Shown here piece by piece: positions 54,715-63,944 of a stretch of DNA of 64,000 nucleotides. The stretch is from Pseudomonas marincola (GTDB lineage: Bacteria; Pseudomonadota; Gammaproteobacteria; Pseudomonadales; Pseudomonadaceae). Within the stretch, counting starts at the first letter, position 1. The number at the start of each line of letters is the position of its first letter. The stretch covers positions 140,773 through 204,772 of the forward strand of contig NZ_FPBC01000009.1 in assembly GCF_900116605.1 (NCBI RefSeq), written 5' to 3'. Position numbers and translations under genes: made by a program. The notes beneath the pieces were generated by a model. That model ran no database searches. It saw only the letters and a list, made by a program, of their open reading frames with translations, and had not been told where the DNA came from.

Positions 54715-55494
54715 TTACTTCTCTACGAATGCGCGCTCAATCAGGTAATCACCTGGGTCGCCCATACGCGGGGAAACCTTGAGGCCGAAGCTTTCCAGCA
54801 CTTCGCTGGTCTCGTCGAGCATGCTTGGGCTGCCACAGATCATGGCGCGGTCATCTTGAGGATTGATCGGCGGCAGACCGATATCCGCAAACAACTTGCC
54901 GCTGCGCATCAGGTCCGTCAGGCGGCCCTGATTCTCGAACTCTTCACGGGTTACGGTCGGGTAGTAAATCAGCTTTTCCTTGAGCGAGTCACCAAAGTAT
55001 TCATTCTGCGGCAGGTGCTCGGTAATGAACTCGCGATAAGCAACTTCGTTCACGTAGCGCACACCGTGAACCAGAATGACTTTCTCGTAACGCTCGTAGG
55101 TTTCAGGGTCTTGGATTACGCTCATAAACGGCGCCAGGCCGGTGCCCGTGCTCAGCAGATACAAGTGCTTGCCCGGCAGCAAGTCGTCCAGCACCAGAGT
55201 ACCGGTAGGCTTGCGGCTGACCATCAACTCATCACCCGGCTTGAGGTGCTGCAGACGCGAGGTCAGCGGACCGTCCTGCACCTTGATGCTGAAGAACTCA
55301 AGGTGCTCTTCGTAGTTTGGGCTGGCGATTGAATAGGCACGCATCAGCGGCCGACCGTTTTCCTGCTGCAAGCCGATCATCACGAACTGGCCGTTCTCGA
55401 AACGCAAACCCTGGCTGCGGGTCGTGCGGAAACTGAACAGGGTATCGTTCCAGTGATGGACGCTAAGCACGCGCTCGACGTTCAGGTTGCTCAT
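54715..55494 (-). CDS. fpr: Ferredoxin-NADP reductase Fpr
   Basis: This 259-residue flavoprotein transfers electrons between NADPH and ferredoxin/flavodoxin. The FAD motif R-A-Y-S-I-A-S-P, the NADP motif STGTGLAPFMSVIQDPE and the C-terminal aromatic-free end (IERAFVEK) match the bacterial subclass I Fpr. The ATG at 55494 (MSNLNVERV) gives the expected length. The gene is divergent from a LysR gene, as in other pseudomonads, where FinR activates fpr under oxidative stress. Confidence 0.95.
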   Translation of the reverse strand: MSNLNVERVLSVHHWNDTLFSFRTTRSQGLRFENGQFVMIGLQQENGRPLMRAYSIASPNYEEHLEFFSIKVQDGPLTSRLQHLKPGDELMVSRKPTGTLVLDDLLPGKHLYLLSTGTGLAPFMSVIQDPETYERYEKVILVHGVRYVNEVAYREFITEHLPQNEYFGDSLKEKLIYYPTVTREEFENQGRLTDLMRSGKLFADIGLPPINPQDDRAMICGSPSMLDETSEVLESFGLKVSPRMGDPGDYLIERAFVEK

Positions 55495-55580
55495 GCAGGT
55501 TACCTCAAAGGTCAAAATTGGTGATTGCGCGGCATTCTAGTGGGGCGCAGAATATCTGTTAAGCGAATAATTAAGATATA

Positions 55581-55593
55581 GGTTATCGGTTAT
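55581..55593. promoter_or_regulatory. Direct repeat GGTTAT-C-GGTTAT in the fpr-finR gap
   Basis: Two identical hexamers one base apart sit 7-19 bases before the finR start, within a symmetrical AT-rich stretch (ATATAG...TATAT). This may be part of the FinR binding site or of the finR promoter. Confidence 0.4.
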
Positions 55594-55599
55594 ATAGAT

Positions 55600-56526
55600 A
55601 TGCGATTTACTCTCAGACAACTGCAAGTGTTTGTCGCCGTGGCGCAGCAGGAAAGCGTTTCACGCGCAGCCGAGTCGCTGGCCCTCTCGCAATCGGCTAC
55701 CAGCACCTCCCTTACCGAGCTGGAACGCCAGACCGACAGCCAATTATTCGACCGTGCGGGCAAGCGGCTTAACCTCAATGCGCTGGGCCGCGAATTACTG
55801 CCCCAGGCTATCGCCCTGCTCGATCAGGTTAAAACCATTGAGCGGCTGCTGAAGAGTGAGAGCGGCTTGGGGTCCCTTAGCGTCGGCGCCACGCTGACGG
55901 TCGGTAACTATCTGGCGACATTGCTGATCGGCAACTTCATGCAGCTGCATCCTGAGTGCAAGGTGAAACTGCAAGTGCACAACACCGCACATGTGGTTCA
56001 GCAAATCGCTCACTATGAACTGGATCTGGGCATGATCGAAGGCGACTGCCAGGACCCGAATATCGAGGTATTGCCTTGGATCGAGGATGAACTGGTGGTG
56101 TTCTGCGCCCCGCAACATCCGCTGGCAAAACGCGGTGAGGCAAACCTTGATGACCTCACGCGGGAGGCGTGGATCTTACGGGAAAAGGGCTCCGGCACCC
56201 GCCTCACCTTCGACCGGGCGATGCGTCATCACCCCACATCGCTGAACATCCGCCTGGAACTTGAACATACCGAAGCGATCAAGCGTGCGGTCGAGTCGGG
56301 GCTGGGCATTGGTTGTATTTCGCGTCTGGCGCTGCGCGATGCATTCCGCCGCGGCAGCTTGGTCGCCGTCGAAACACCGACGCTGGACCTGCGCCGGCAG
56401 TTCTATTTCATCTGGCACAAGCAGAAATACCGTACGGCGGCCATGCGTGAGTTTGTCGAGCTGTGCCAGACACTGACGCACGGGATCAAGCGCAGCGACC
56501 AGATTGTGCTGCCAAATATTGCCTGA
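55600..56526 (+). CDS. finR: LysR-family regulator FinR
   Basis: This 308-residue LysR protein (MRFTLRQLQVFVAVAQQESVSRAAESLALSQSATS, here by its HTH VSRAAESLALSQSA) is encoded divergently from fpr. In P. putida and P. aeruginosa, FinR activates fpr upon superoxide or methyl viologen stress. The start codon has no recognisable ribosome site and lies in the promoter-like region, so the message may have a very short leader. The gene ends two bases before the convergent dgkA stop. Confidence 0.9.
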   Translation: MRFTLRQLQVFVAVAQQESVSRAAESLALSQSATSTSLTELERQTDSQLFDRAGKRLNLNALGRELLPQAIALLDQVKTIERLLKSESGLGSLSVGATLTVGNYLATLLIGNFMQLHPECKVKLQVHNTAHVVQQIAHYELDLGMIEGDCQDPNIEVLPWIEDELVVFCAPQHPLAKRGEANLDDLTREAWILREKGSGTRLTFDRAMRHHPTSLNIRLELEHTEAIKRAVESGLGIGCISRLALRDAFRRGSLVAVETPTLDLRRQFYFIWHKQKYRTAAMREFVELCQTLTHGIKRSDQIVLPNIA

Positions 56527-56528
56527 TC

Positions 56529-56894
56529 TCAGCCCAGCAAGATGATCAGCCAGACACAGCCAATCAGCGACAGTGAGACGAACTGGGCTGCACTGCCCAT
56601 GTCTTTGGCATTTTTCGACAACGGATGCAGGTCCAGCGAGATGCGGTCGATCGCCGCCTCGACGGCTGAATTGAGCAGTTCGACGATCAGCGCGAGCAGG
56701 CACACGCCGACCATCAGCGCGCGCTCACCCTTGCTGACATCGAAACAAAAGGCCAGCGGGATCAATACAATGTTGAGCAAAACCAGTTGGCGAAAAGCCG
56801 CCTCACCGAGAAATGCGGCGCGCAAGCCATCGAACGAATAGCCGGTCGCATTGAGGACGCGCCTAAAACCGGTTTTACCTTTGAATGGGGACAT
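56529..56894 (-). CDS. dgkA: Diacylglycerol kinase DgkA
   Basis: This 121-residue three-helix membrane enzyme phosphorylates diacylglycerol with ATP during lipid recycling. The catalytic region ELLNSAVEAAIDR gives E72, N75 and E79, each three residues after E. coli E69, N72 and E76. The ATG at 56894 (MSPFKGKTG) gives the family length; an upstream TTG is rejected. It follows erdR on the same strand, as remembered from P. aeruginosa. Confidence 0.94.
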   Translation of the reverse strand: MSPFKGKTGFRRVLNATGYSFDGLRAAFLGEAAFRQLVLLNIVLIPLAFCFDVSKGERALMVGVCLLALIVELLNSAVEAAIDRISLDLHPLSKNAKDMGSAAQFVSLSLIGCVWLIILLG

Positions 56895-56973
56895 CTGGAA
56901 CGACTCAAAAAATAAACGACGACAAGGCAACAGCGTGCCTTGTTATTGAGAGAGCTACGCAGGTATTTGATTT

Positions 56974-57624
56974 CTACGCTGAAGGAATGCTTTCCAAGTG
57001 CTGTAACAACAGTGCTGCCTGAGTTCGGGTACGCACTCCCAGCTTACGGAAGATAGCCGTCACGTGAGCCTTCACAGTGGCCTCGGACACACTCAGCTCA
57101 TAGGCAATTTGCTTGTTGAGCAAACCATCACAGACCATGGTCAGAACGCGGAACTGCTGAGGCGTCAAACTCGCAAGACCGGCACTCGCAGCTTTAGCTT
57201 CGCTGGAAACAGCAAACTCTTCCTCATTAGTCTGCGGCCACCACACATCACCATCGAGTACTTGTCGCGTCGCCTGCTGAATAACTTCAAGTGAGCTCGA
57301 CTTGGGAATGAAACCACTGGCGCCAAATTCACGGCTACGTGTGACCACGGCCGCCTCTTCCTGTGCAGACACCATGACGACGGGGATCTGCGGGTACTGA
57401 CCGCGCAGCAGGATCAACCCTGAAAAGCCATAAGCGCCGGGCATATTAAGATCGAGCAAGACCAGATCCCAGTCAGACTTTTCAGCCAGATGGGCTTCCA
57501 GCTCGGCAATGCTTGCCGCTTCTACCAACCGAACACCACTGCCCAACCCGAGTGTCAGCGCTTGTTGTAATGCACTGCGAAACAGCGGGTGGTCATCTGC
57601 AATCAGGATTTCATAAGCAGCCAT
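56974..57624 (-). CDS. erdR: LuxR-type response regulator ErdR
   Basis: This 216-residue two-domain regulator has a receiver (acidic pocket D10-D11, phosphorylation site D58 in LVLLDLNMPG) and a C-terminal NarL/LuxR helix-turn-helix (LTPQQFRVLTMVCDGLLNKQIAYELSVSEATVKAHV, recognised by ELSVSEATVKAH). Adjacency to dgkA identifies it as ErdR, which controls acetate/ethanol-linked genes such as acsA in other pseudomonads. The cognate kinase is not in the window. An AGGA ribosome site supports the ATG at 57624. Confidence 0.88.
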   Translation of the reverse strand: MAAYEILIADDHPLFRSALQQALTLGLGSGVRLVEAASIAELEAHLAEKSDWDLVLLDLNMPGAYGFSGLILLRGQYPQIPVVMVSAQEEAAVVTRSREFGASGFIPKSSSLEVIQQATRQVLDGDVWWPQTNEEEFAVSSEAKAASAGLASLTPQQFRVLTMVCDGLLNKQIAYELSVSEATVKAHVTAIFRKLGVRTRTQAALLLQHLESIPSA

Positions 57625-57685
57625 TGCGGATCCTGTTCTTCTTATAGGGGCTTCGTTTGCAAGCATCGCTCACAACGCATAGTTA

Positions 57686-57698
57686 GTTACCGGGTAAC
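57686..57698. promoter_or_regulatory. Palindrome GTTACC-G-GGTAAC upstream of erdR
   Basis: A perfect 6-1-6 inverted repeat lies 62-74 bases upstream of erdR in the 293-base gap between erdR and the divergent EamA gene. It is a candidate operator; the protein is unknown. Confidence 0.4.
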
Positions 57699-57730
57699 GC
57701 ACAGGTTTATGCGCACTGCAATGCGCTGGC

Positions 57731-57747
57731 GCTGATTATAAATCAGC
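57731..57747. promoter_or_regulatory. Inverted repeat GCTGATT-ATA-AATCAGC in the erdR-EamA gap
   Basis: A perfect 7-3-7 repeat lies 33 bases from the previous palindrome. The three-base loop makes an RNA hairpin possible, but no T-tract follows. It may be a second operator in the same regulatory region. Confidence 0.4.
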
Positions 57748-57917
57748 TCCAAGTTAACACTTTGAGCTATTGGCGAGTACGCAAAAAACGCTCGGTAGTC
57801 TATCAATCCGATGTTTAAACGCGGCTGGCGGTGCCCAGCATGCCGAGCGAACTCGGGGTGGTCAAGTTGATTACTTTACGGCAAAGTCTGCGCCCTTAAT
57901 CCTGCCGAGAATTTTCT

Positions 57918-58829
57918 ATGCAACGCAACGCCTTACGGGCCGATTTGATGATGCTGCTCACGGCCATGATCTGGGGCTCGGCTTTTGTCGCCCAGCGTCT
58001 GGGTATGGACTCCATCGGCCCGTTTTATTACAGCGGTCTGCGCTTCGCCCTCGCGACCGTCATTTTGCTGCCAGTGCTTTCCCTGCTTGAACGGCGTACC
58101 CCTGCGAGCAAGCCAGAGCCTGTTAATCGCGGCCTGTTAATTGGCGGCGGCCTGATGGGCTTGGCGCTGGCAATCGGCATCAACTTGCAGCAGGTTGGCT
58201 TGCTGTTCACCACCGTGACCAACTCGGGCTTCATTACCGGGCTGTACGTGATCATTGTGCCGATTCTGGGTTTGTTTATCGGCCAGAAAAGCGGCCTGGG
58301 CATTTGGCTCGGCGCCGTACTCGCGGTAGTCGGCATGTTCCTGCTCAGCGTTGGCGAGGGTTTCCATGTCGCTTCGGGCGACTGGCTGCAACTGGCAGGC
58401 GCATTCGTTTGGGGTATTCATGTATTACTGGTGGGTCACTTTGCCAGCCGTCACGATCCACTGCGCCTGGCGGTCATCCAGTTTGCGACCTGCGCGATCA
58501 TCAGCCTGGTTTGCGGCGCACTGTTTGAAACCATCTCCCTGGAAGCGGTTATCGCAGCTGGCCCGGCGGTGCTTTACGGCGGCATCTTCGGTGTTGCGGT
58601 CGGCTTCACCCTGCAAGTCGTTGCACAGAAAAGTGCAATCGCCTCGCATGCGGCCATTATCCTGTCGCTTGAGGCGGTATTTGCCGCCATTGCCGGCGCG
58701 CTGTTGCTCGGTGAATCGCTGCACGCGCGGGGTTATCTGGGTTGCGCGCTGATGCTGGGCGGGATGTTGATTGCGCAACTATGGCCGCAAAAGCCGCAGG
58801 CCAAGGTCGAAGCGCTGGCTCAACACTAA
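57918..58829 (+). CDS. EamA/DMT-family transporter
   Basis: This 303-residue protein has ten predicted helices in two EamA repeats (MTAMIWGSAFVAQRLGMDSIGPF and ASHAAIILSLEAVFAAIAGALLLGE). Such proteins export or import small metabolites; the substrate is unknown. It is transcribed alone from a 293-base gap holding two palindromes. Confidence 0.88.
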   Translation: MQRNALRADLMMLLTAMIWGSAFVAQRLGMDSIGPFYYSGLRFALATVILLPVLSLLERRTPASKPEPVNRGLLIGGGLMGLALAIGINLQQVGLLFTTVTNSGFITGLYVIIVPILGLFIGQKSGLGIWLGAVLAVVGMFLLSVGEGFHVASGDWLQLAGAFVWGIHVLLVGHFASRHDPLRLAVIQFATCAIISLVCGALFETISLEAVIAAGPAVLYGGIFGVAVGFTLQVVAQKSAIASHAAIILSLEAVFAAIAGALLLGESLHARGYLGCALMLGGMLIAQLWPQKPQAKVEALAQH

Positions 58830-58878
58830 GCATGCCGTGCGTTGCGCAGTACCGAGTGCTGCGCAACGGTTTTCTGGC

Positions 58879-59589
58879 TCAGAGAAAGGTGCGCAGCTGG
58901 TTGTGCAGCTCATCGTTGAGGTCCACTGCACGCGGACCTTTGGCGGCGATGTAGTGCTCGCTGAACACATCGAAATAGGTGTTCAGCGCATCTGCCGCAC
59001 GCTGATCACCGGCCAGCTCCAGGCACAGCGCAGCCACTTCGGCGGTACACAAGTGATCATCACGCTTGGAACGGCGCAACCGATAACGTGAAACCTGCTC
59101 CGGCTGCAAACCCAACACCGGCAGATTTGCCAGATAAGGGCTCTTGCGGAACATCTTGCGCGCCTCGGTCCAGGTTGCATCCAGCAGGATAAACAGCGGC
59201 CTCTTGCCAGCCACAGGCTGCACTTCACTGACGACGCGTTCTGGCTCGGCGTACTCACCCGGGAACACCAGAAAGGGCTGCCAGGCTGGATCAGCCAGCA
59301 AGGCCAACAGCGCCTCGTCGACGACTGTTCGCTGCCATCCAAAAGCACAGGTGTCTGCCACCACATCGGCAATCAACCAACCGGTATTGCTCGGTTTGAG
59401 GGCCTCGATATCATGCATCAGCAGACACATCCCCGAATGCGCCTGAACATTTGGCCGCAATGCGCAAATGCAGTGAGACAGCGCGATGCGACAGGACTCA
59501 CATCGAATCGAACGCGAGCCACGGGCAATAAATGGTTTCTCACTGCGGGCAAGCCGCGCAGTGCGCAGACGCGCTACGGCATGGCTCAT
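58879..59589 (-). CDS. tapT: DTW-domain tRNA-uridine aminocarboxypropyltransferase (TapT-like)
   Basis: This 236-residue protein has an N-terminal cysteine cluster (CESCRIALSHCIC), probably a metal site, and the DTW motif LLDATWTEARKM. The family makes acp3U in tRNA with S-adenosylmethionine as donor (TapT/YfiP in E. coli acts at position 47). No clear ribosome site is seen before the ATG. Confidence 0.87.
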   Translation of the reverse strand: MSHAVARLRTARLARSEKPFIARGSRSIRCESCRIALSHCICALRPNVQAHSGMCLLMHDIEALKPSNTGWLIADVVADTCAFGWQRTVVDEALLALLADPAWQPFLVFPGEYAEPERVVSEVQPVAGKRPLFILLDATWTEARKMFRKSPYLANLPVLGLQPEQVSRYRLRRSKRDDHLCTAEVAALCLELAGDQRAADALNTYFDVFSEHYIAAKGPRAVDLNDELHNQLRTFL

Positions 59590-59784
59590 CAGTGAATAAC
59601 TCGTACAGTTAAGCGGCGCATGACATCACTCAAATTCAGGGTGCGGCATTCTAGCAAACCTGGGTGCCAACAGCGGAGCTAACGACTGAAGGTACAAAGC
59701 GCCCGCTTATAGGTATTATGATTGCACGCTGAACCTATGCAGACCCAAGCCTGTCGAAGGTTCCAAATGATTGCGGAGACCCTG

Positions 59785-60186
59785 ATGTTTCGATTAATTG
59801 CCCTTTCCATCGCACTCACCTTGCCAGTGGTTGCTCATGCATCGTCACTGAAAGACTTTGAACTGACCAAGCTCCTGCAGCAGGTTGCCAAGCAAAGCAG
59901 TGTTGGCACTCCACGCGCCATCAATGGCGACATCTTGGATCAGGGCTACACCGTTGATGGCCACGTGCTAATCAATCACTTGAGTGTCCGCGAGGCCCAT
60001 GCCACACAAATGCGCGCCAACCCGGATGCAATGCGTGCGCAACTTGCTGCCAGCGTGTGCAACAACAATGGTTTCCGCCAACTGCTTTCACGCGGCGCAG
60101 TGTTGCGCTACGAGTTCACCGAATACAAAAGCAACCGCCCGGTTGCCAATGAGAACTACGACAAAACCGACTGCAACATCCAGTAA
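59785..60186 (+). CDS. Quorum-sensing-regulated virulence factor-like secreted protein (PA3611 family)
   Basis: This 133-residue protein has a signal peptide (MFRLIALSIALTLPVVAHA). The mature part contains VGTPRAINGDILDQGYTVDGH, two cysteines (SVCNNNGFRQLL and the terminal DCN) and RYEFTEYKSNRPV. This pattern matches the P. aeruginosa PA3611 family of known structure but unknown biochemical role. The ATG at 59785 has a GGAGA ribosome site. Confidence 0.85.
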   Translation: MFRLIALSIALTLPVVAHASSLKDFELTKLLQQVAKQSSVGTPRAINGDILDQGYTVDGHVLINHLSVREAHATQMRANPDAMRAQLAASVCNNNGFRQLLSRGAVLRYEFTEYKSNRPVANENYDKTDCNIQ

Positions 60187-60404
60187 GTCGCACGTCCCTC
60201 CCGGTTTGCCTGTCCAGCGCCTCAGCGCACTGCACAGGCGACTGCGCAGCCAGACTGCCCTCGCATTACGCTGCATCACTCTAGCTGCGTGCAAATTAGC
60301 ACTGCGTAACGCCGCAAAACGTCATCCTGCAGCCATACTCTCTCTGTAGAACCGTAGCAGCACGGATGCTTGGCGATACGGTTACGCTCAACAGGAGACT
60401 CTTT

Positions 60405-61478
60405 ATGCCTTATGAAGCTGACGACTACCTGTCACGCCATGTGCAAACCACCAGCATTGATGTGGCGTCATATCTGGATCAACTGACCGCACTGATCACC
60501 CCGCCCGACAGCCCTAATCAGTCTCTCTATCGTGAAATGCTCACCACCGTTGTGCGCATGGCGCAGGCCGATCGCAATCGCTGGGATGCCAAGATCATGC
60601 TGCAGACACTGCGTGAGATGGAGCATGCATTCTGCGCACTGGAGCGCTTCAAACGTCGGCGCAAAGTCACTGTGTTTGGCTCTGCGCGCACCCCAGCCGA
60701 CCATCCAGTGTATGGCCTGGCACGTGATCTTGGACAAACGCTGGCGCGTTATGACCTCATGGTAATCACCGGTGCCGGTGGCGGCATCATGGCTGCTGCG
60801 CATGAGGGCGCAGGGCGTGAAAACAGCTTGGGGTTCAACATCACCCTGCCGTTCGAACAAACCGCCAACCCGACCATGAAAGGCTCGGACAACCTGTTGT
60901 CGTTCCATTTCTTTTTCCTGCGCAAACTGTTCTTCGTCAAGGAAGCAGACGCGCTGGTCTTATGTCCCGGCGGCTTTGGCACACTGGATGAAGCGCTGGA
61001 AGTATTGACCCTGATTCAAACCGGCAAAAGCCCGTTAGTGCCGATCGTCCTGCTTGATCAGCCAGGCGGTACTTACTGGCAACGTGCGCTGGAATTTATC
61101 GAGGCTGAATTGCGCGACAACGCCTACATCCTGCCGAGCGACATGCACCTGATGCGTCTGGTTTATAGCGTCGAGGATGCGGCCACCGAGATCGCCCGCT
61201 TCTACGCCAACTTCCACTCAAGCCGCTGGCTTAAAGGGCGGTTTGTTATCCGCATCAATCATCTACTCAACTCAACGGCCATGCAGTTGCTGCATGAGCA
61301 ATTCAGCGATTTATGCATCAGCGGTGGTTTCGAGCAGTTGGCTAGCGGGGTGGCAGAAATGGATGAGCCCGAACTTGCTCACCTCGCCCGCCTGGCTTTT
61401 GCTTTCACCGGTCGCCACTTGGGGCGTTTGCGCGAGCTACTGAATTTCATCAATCAACCGCAACACTGGCAAGCCTGA
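60405..61478 (+). CDS. LOG-family (lysine decarboxylase-like) nucleotide phosphoribohydrolase
   Basis: This 357-residue protein has a LOG core with the nucleotide motif VFGSARTPADHPVY, GAGGGIMAAAHEGA and the signature PGGFGTLDEALE. It carries extra N-terminal (about 85 residues) and C-terminal helical extensions compared with the short LOG enzymes (about 190 residues). LOG proteins cleave nucleoside monophosphates. The AGGAGA ribosome site supports the ATG at 60405. Confidence 0.85.
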   Translation: MPYEADDYLSRHVQTTSIDVASYLDQLTALITPPDSPNQSLYREMLTTVVRMAQADRNRWDAKIMLQTLREMEHAFCALERFKRRRKVTVFGSARTPADHPVYGLARDLGQTLARYDLMVITGAGGGIMAAAHEGAGRENSLGFNITLPFEQTANPTMKGSDNLLSFHFFFLRKLFFVKEADALVLCPGGFGTLDEALEVLTLIQTGKSPLVPIVLLDQPGGTYWQRALEFIEAELRDNAYILPSDMHLMRLVYSVEDAATEIARFYANFHSSRWLKGRFVIRINHLLNSTAMQLLHEQFSDLCISGGFEQLASGVAEMDEPELAHLARLAFAFTGRHLGRLRELLNFINQPQHWQA

Positions 61479-61636
61479 CTGCGCCACATGCACCGCTACG
61501 TACTGCTGCGCCCAGTTGGTATAAATAGCGGCGCAGTATATTGCAGGCATAACGCATTGCAGGCCGTACGCAAAACTTGCGGCCTGTGAGCGGGTTTAAC
61601 GGATGAGTATTGGGGCCGGTAAAGACGCGTCGCGAA

Positions 61637-62101
61637 CTAATCGTCCAGCGCGCCGCGCAACAGCTTGCTGATCAAATCCTGGGGATAGCCACGATAGCTG
61701 AGAAAGCGCTGCTGCTTGGCACGCTCGCGCATGTCTGCGGGCAATTCACCGGCAAACTTGCGTTGCCAGGTATCAAGCAGTAATTCGGCCCAGTTGATGC
61801 CTGAGTCGCGCAAGGCCTGTTCGATGTCGCTGCGTGCCAGTCCGCGCTGGTTTAGCTCTTCACGAATCCGCAATGGGCCGTAACCTGCGCGTGCACGGTA
61901 GCTGACAAAACTTTCGAGGTAGCGCGCCTCAGACAACAAACCCTCTTCCGCCAGGCGGTCGAGGGTTGGTTCGATCAATTCTGGGGTAGCGCCGCGCAAA
62001 CGTAATTTGCGCGTCAACTCGACTCGACCATGTTCACGCCGCGCCAACAAATCCATTGCCGTGCGGCGTACAGCGGTCAAATTGTCGAGTATGACGGCCA
62101 T
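61637..62101 (-). CDS. recX: Recombination regulator RecX
   Basis: This 154-residue helical repeat protein inhibits RecA filament extension. Conserved segments are [20 protein letters not shown] and [20 protein letters not shown]. It starts 19 bases after the recA stop and is probably made by readthrough of recA mRNA. The ATG at 62101 (MAVILDNL) is preferred over a GTG two codons upstream. Confidence 0.95.
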   Translation of the reverse strand: MAVILDNLTAVRRTAMDLLARREHGRVELTRKLRLRGATPELIEPTLDRLAEEGLLSEARYLESFVSYRARAGYGPLRIREELNQRGLARSDIEQALRDSGINWAELLLDTWQRKFAGELPADMRERAKQQRFLSYRGYPQDLISKLLRGALDD

Positions 62102-62119
62102 CCTCACTAACCTATCGGT

Positions 62120-63163
62120 TTAAGCGTCTACTTCGGCGCTATCAACCGACTCTGCTGCAGCCTTGGCGGGAGTTGCCGGCGTCAGCAGTTTTTCACGGAT
62201 CAGGTTTTGCAGAGTGGCGGCGACTTCCGGGTTATCTTCCAGATACTTAGCCGAGTTGGCCTTGCCCTGACCGATCTTGCTGCCCTGGTAGCTGTACCAA
62301 GCGCCAGACTTCTCCAGGAAACCGTGCAGTACGCCCAGATCAATGATTTCACCGTTACGGTAGATACCCTTACCGTAAAGGATCTGGAACTCGGCCTGAC
62401 GGAACGGCGGAGCAACCTTGTTCTTGACGACTTTAACCCGGGTTTCACTGCCCACAACCTCGTCACCCTCTTTAACCGCACCTGTACGGCGGATATCGAG
62501 GCGAACCGATGCGTAGAACTTCAGCGCGTTACCACCGGTAGTGGTTTCAGGGCTGCCGAACATTACGCCGATCTTCATGCGGATCTGGTTGATGAAGATA
62601 ACCAGGCAGTTGGCGTTCTTGATGTTACCGGTGATTTTACGCAGCGCCTGCGACATCAAACGGGCTTGCAGGCCGACGTGCATGTCGCCCATCTCACCTT
62701 CGATTTCCGCTTTCGGCACCAGTGCAGCCACGGAGTCGACAACGATTACGTCAATGGCATTGGAGCGCACCAACATGTCGGTGATTTCCAGCGCCTGCTC
62801 TCCGGTATCCGGTTGCGATACCAGCAGATCATCAACATTAACGCCCAGCTTGCCGGCATACTCAGGGTCGAGTGCGTGCTCGGCATCGACGAATGCACAG
62901 GTCGCACCGGCTTTCTGAGCTTCAGCAATAACAGAGAGCGTCAGGGTAGTTTTACCTGACGACTCAGGGCCGTAGATTTCGACGATACGGCCTTTCGGCA
63001 AACCACCAATGCCCAAGGCAATGTCCAGCCCGAGCGAGCCGGTAGAGATCGCTGGGATAGCCTGGCGATCATGGTCGCCCATGCGCATGACTGCGCCTTT
63101 ACCGAATTGCTTTTCGATCTGGCCCAAGGCAGCAGCCAAAGCGCGCTTCTTATTCTCGTCCAT
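62120..63163 (-). CDS. recA: Recombinase RecA
   Basis: This 347-residue recombinase has Walker [10 protein letters not shown], Walker [11 protein letters not shown], the L1/L2 loops and an acidic-ended C-terminus. The [23 protein letters not shown] start at 63163 is the family start, with GGGGAT as ribosome site. A perfect LexA box lies 44 bases upstream, so it is part of the SOS regulon. Confidence 0.99.
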   Translation of the reverse strand: MDENKKRALAAALGQIEKQFGKGAVMRMGDHDRQAIPAISTGSLGLDIALGIGGLPKGRIVEIYGPESSGKTTLTLSVIAEAQKAGATCAFVDAEHALDPEYAGKLGVNVDDLLVSQPDTGEQALEITDMLVRSNAIDVIVVDSVAALVPKAEIEGEMGDMHVGLQARLMSQALRKITGNIKNANCLVIFINQIRMKIGVMFGSPETTTGGNALKFYASVRLDIRRTGAVKEGDEVVGSETRVKVVKNKVAPPFRQAEFQILYGKGIYRNGEIIDLGVLHGFLEKSGAWYSYQGSKIGQGKANSAKYLEDNPEVAATLQNLIREKLLTPATPAKAAAESVDSAEVDA

Positions 63164-63206
63164 TGAAATCCCCACGTGATTAAGAGGGCCTGACGGCCGC
63201 CAACAA

Positions 63207-63222
63207 CTGTATAAGTAGACAG
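63207..63222 (-). promoter_or_regulatory. LexA (SOS) box of recA
   Basis: CTGTATAAGTAGACAG fits CTG-N10-CAG and differs from the Pseudomonas consensus CTGTATAAATATACAG at two bases. It lies 44-59 bases upstream of recA, at the promoter, and 28 bases after the pncC stop. Confidence 0.92.
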
Positions 63223-63249
63223 TATTATTCCATAGGCTAGGCCGCACGC

Positions 63250-63762
63250 CTACCCCACAATTGGATTTTCTTTTGCGAGCAGACGAAGCAACCCCTCTAG
63301 CGCGGTAAAAACCGTTTGTCGGCGGACCTGTTCACGGTCTCCAGCAAACAAACAGCGGTGGGTGAACACCTTCGAACCCTCAGCCCAGGCCACCCAGACA
63401 GTCCCCACGGGCTTATCCGTCGAACCGCCATCCGGACCTGCAACACCGCTAACCGCAACCGCATAGCGAGCGCCGCTATTAGCATGTGCACCACGGACCA
63501 TCTCGACAACGACCTCTTCACTGACAGCTCCGACGCTGCCAAACAACTCTGGGCTAACCCCCAACTGCTGAGTCTTCTGTGCATTGGAGTAGGTCACATA
63601 GCCGGCTTCAAACCAGGCAGAGCTGCCGGGAATTCGGGTTATCGCCTCAGCAATACCGCCACCCGTACAGGACTCTGCGGTTGTAACCTGTGCCTGCACA
63701 CTGACTAGCTGCTTGCCCAACTCGGCAGCCAGACGAGTCAAATCCTGATCATTAACGCTCAT
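63250..63762 (-). CDS. pncC: Nicotinamide-nucleotide amidohydrolase PncC (CinA C-terminal family)
   Basis: This 170-residue CinA-C domain protein has the motif [22 protein letters not shown], including the catalytic serine/threonine region, and [18 protein letters not shown]. It deamidates NMN to nicotinate mononucleotide in the NAD recycling pathway. It lies just upstream of recA, the conserved arrangement in pseudomonads, with recA having its own SOS promoter. Confidence 0.92.
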   Translation of the reverse strand: MSVNDQDLTRLAAELGKQLVSVQAQVTTAESCTGGGIAEAITRIPGSSAWFEAGYVTYSNAQKTQQLGVSPELFGSVGAVSEEVVVEMVRGAHANSGARYAVAVSGVAGPDGGSTDKPVGTVWVAWAEGSKVFTHRCLFAGDREQVRRQTVFTALEGLLRLLAKENPIVG

Positions 63763-63896
63763 CTCAACTCCGCGACTGATGTAACACCGAAGCTACCGTA
63801 CACCAGACGCGAACACGATTCAGCCTGATCGTTATCAGTCGCTGCAAGACAGCCGTCTTACTGGCGATTTAACCGTACGCATAGTTTTCTACAGCC

Positions 63897-63935
63897 AAAA
63901 AGAAACCCCAGATCATCTGCATGATCTGGGGTTTC
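63897..63935 (-). terminator. rRNA operon terminator
   Basis: A 15-base-pair perfect stem (63902-63916 with 63921-63935, core ACCCCAGATCAT) closes on a four-base loop and, on the minus strand, is followed by five T residues. It lies 10 bases after the 5S rRNA 3' end. Confidence 0.95.
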
Positions 63936-63944
63936 GGTATAGAT

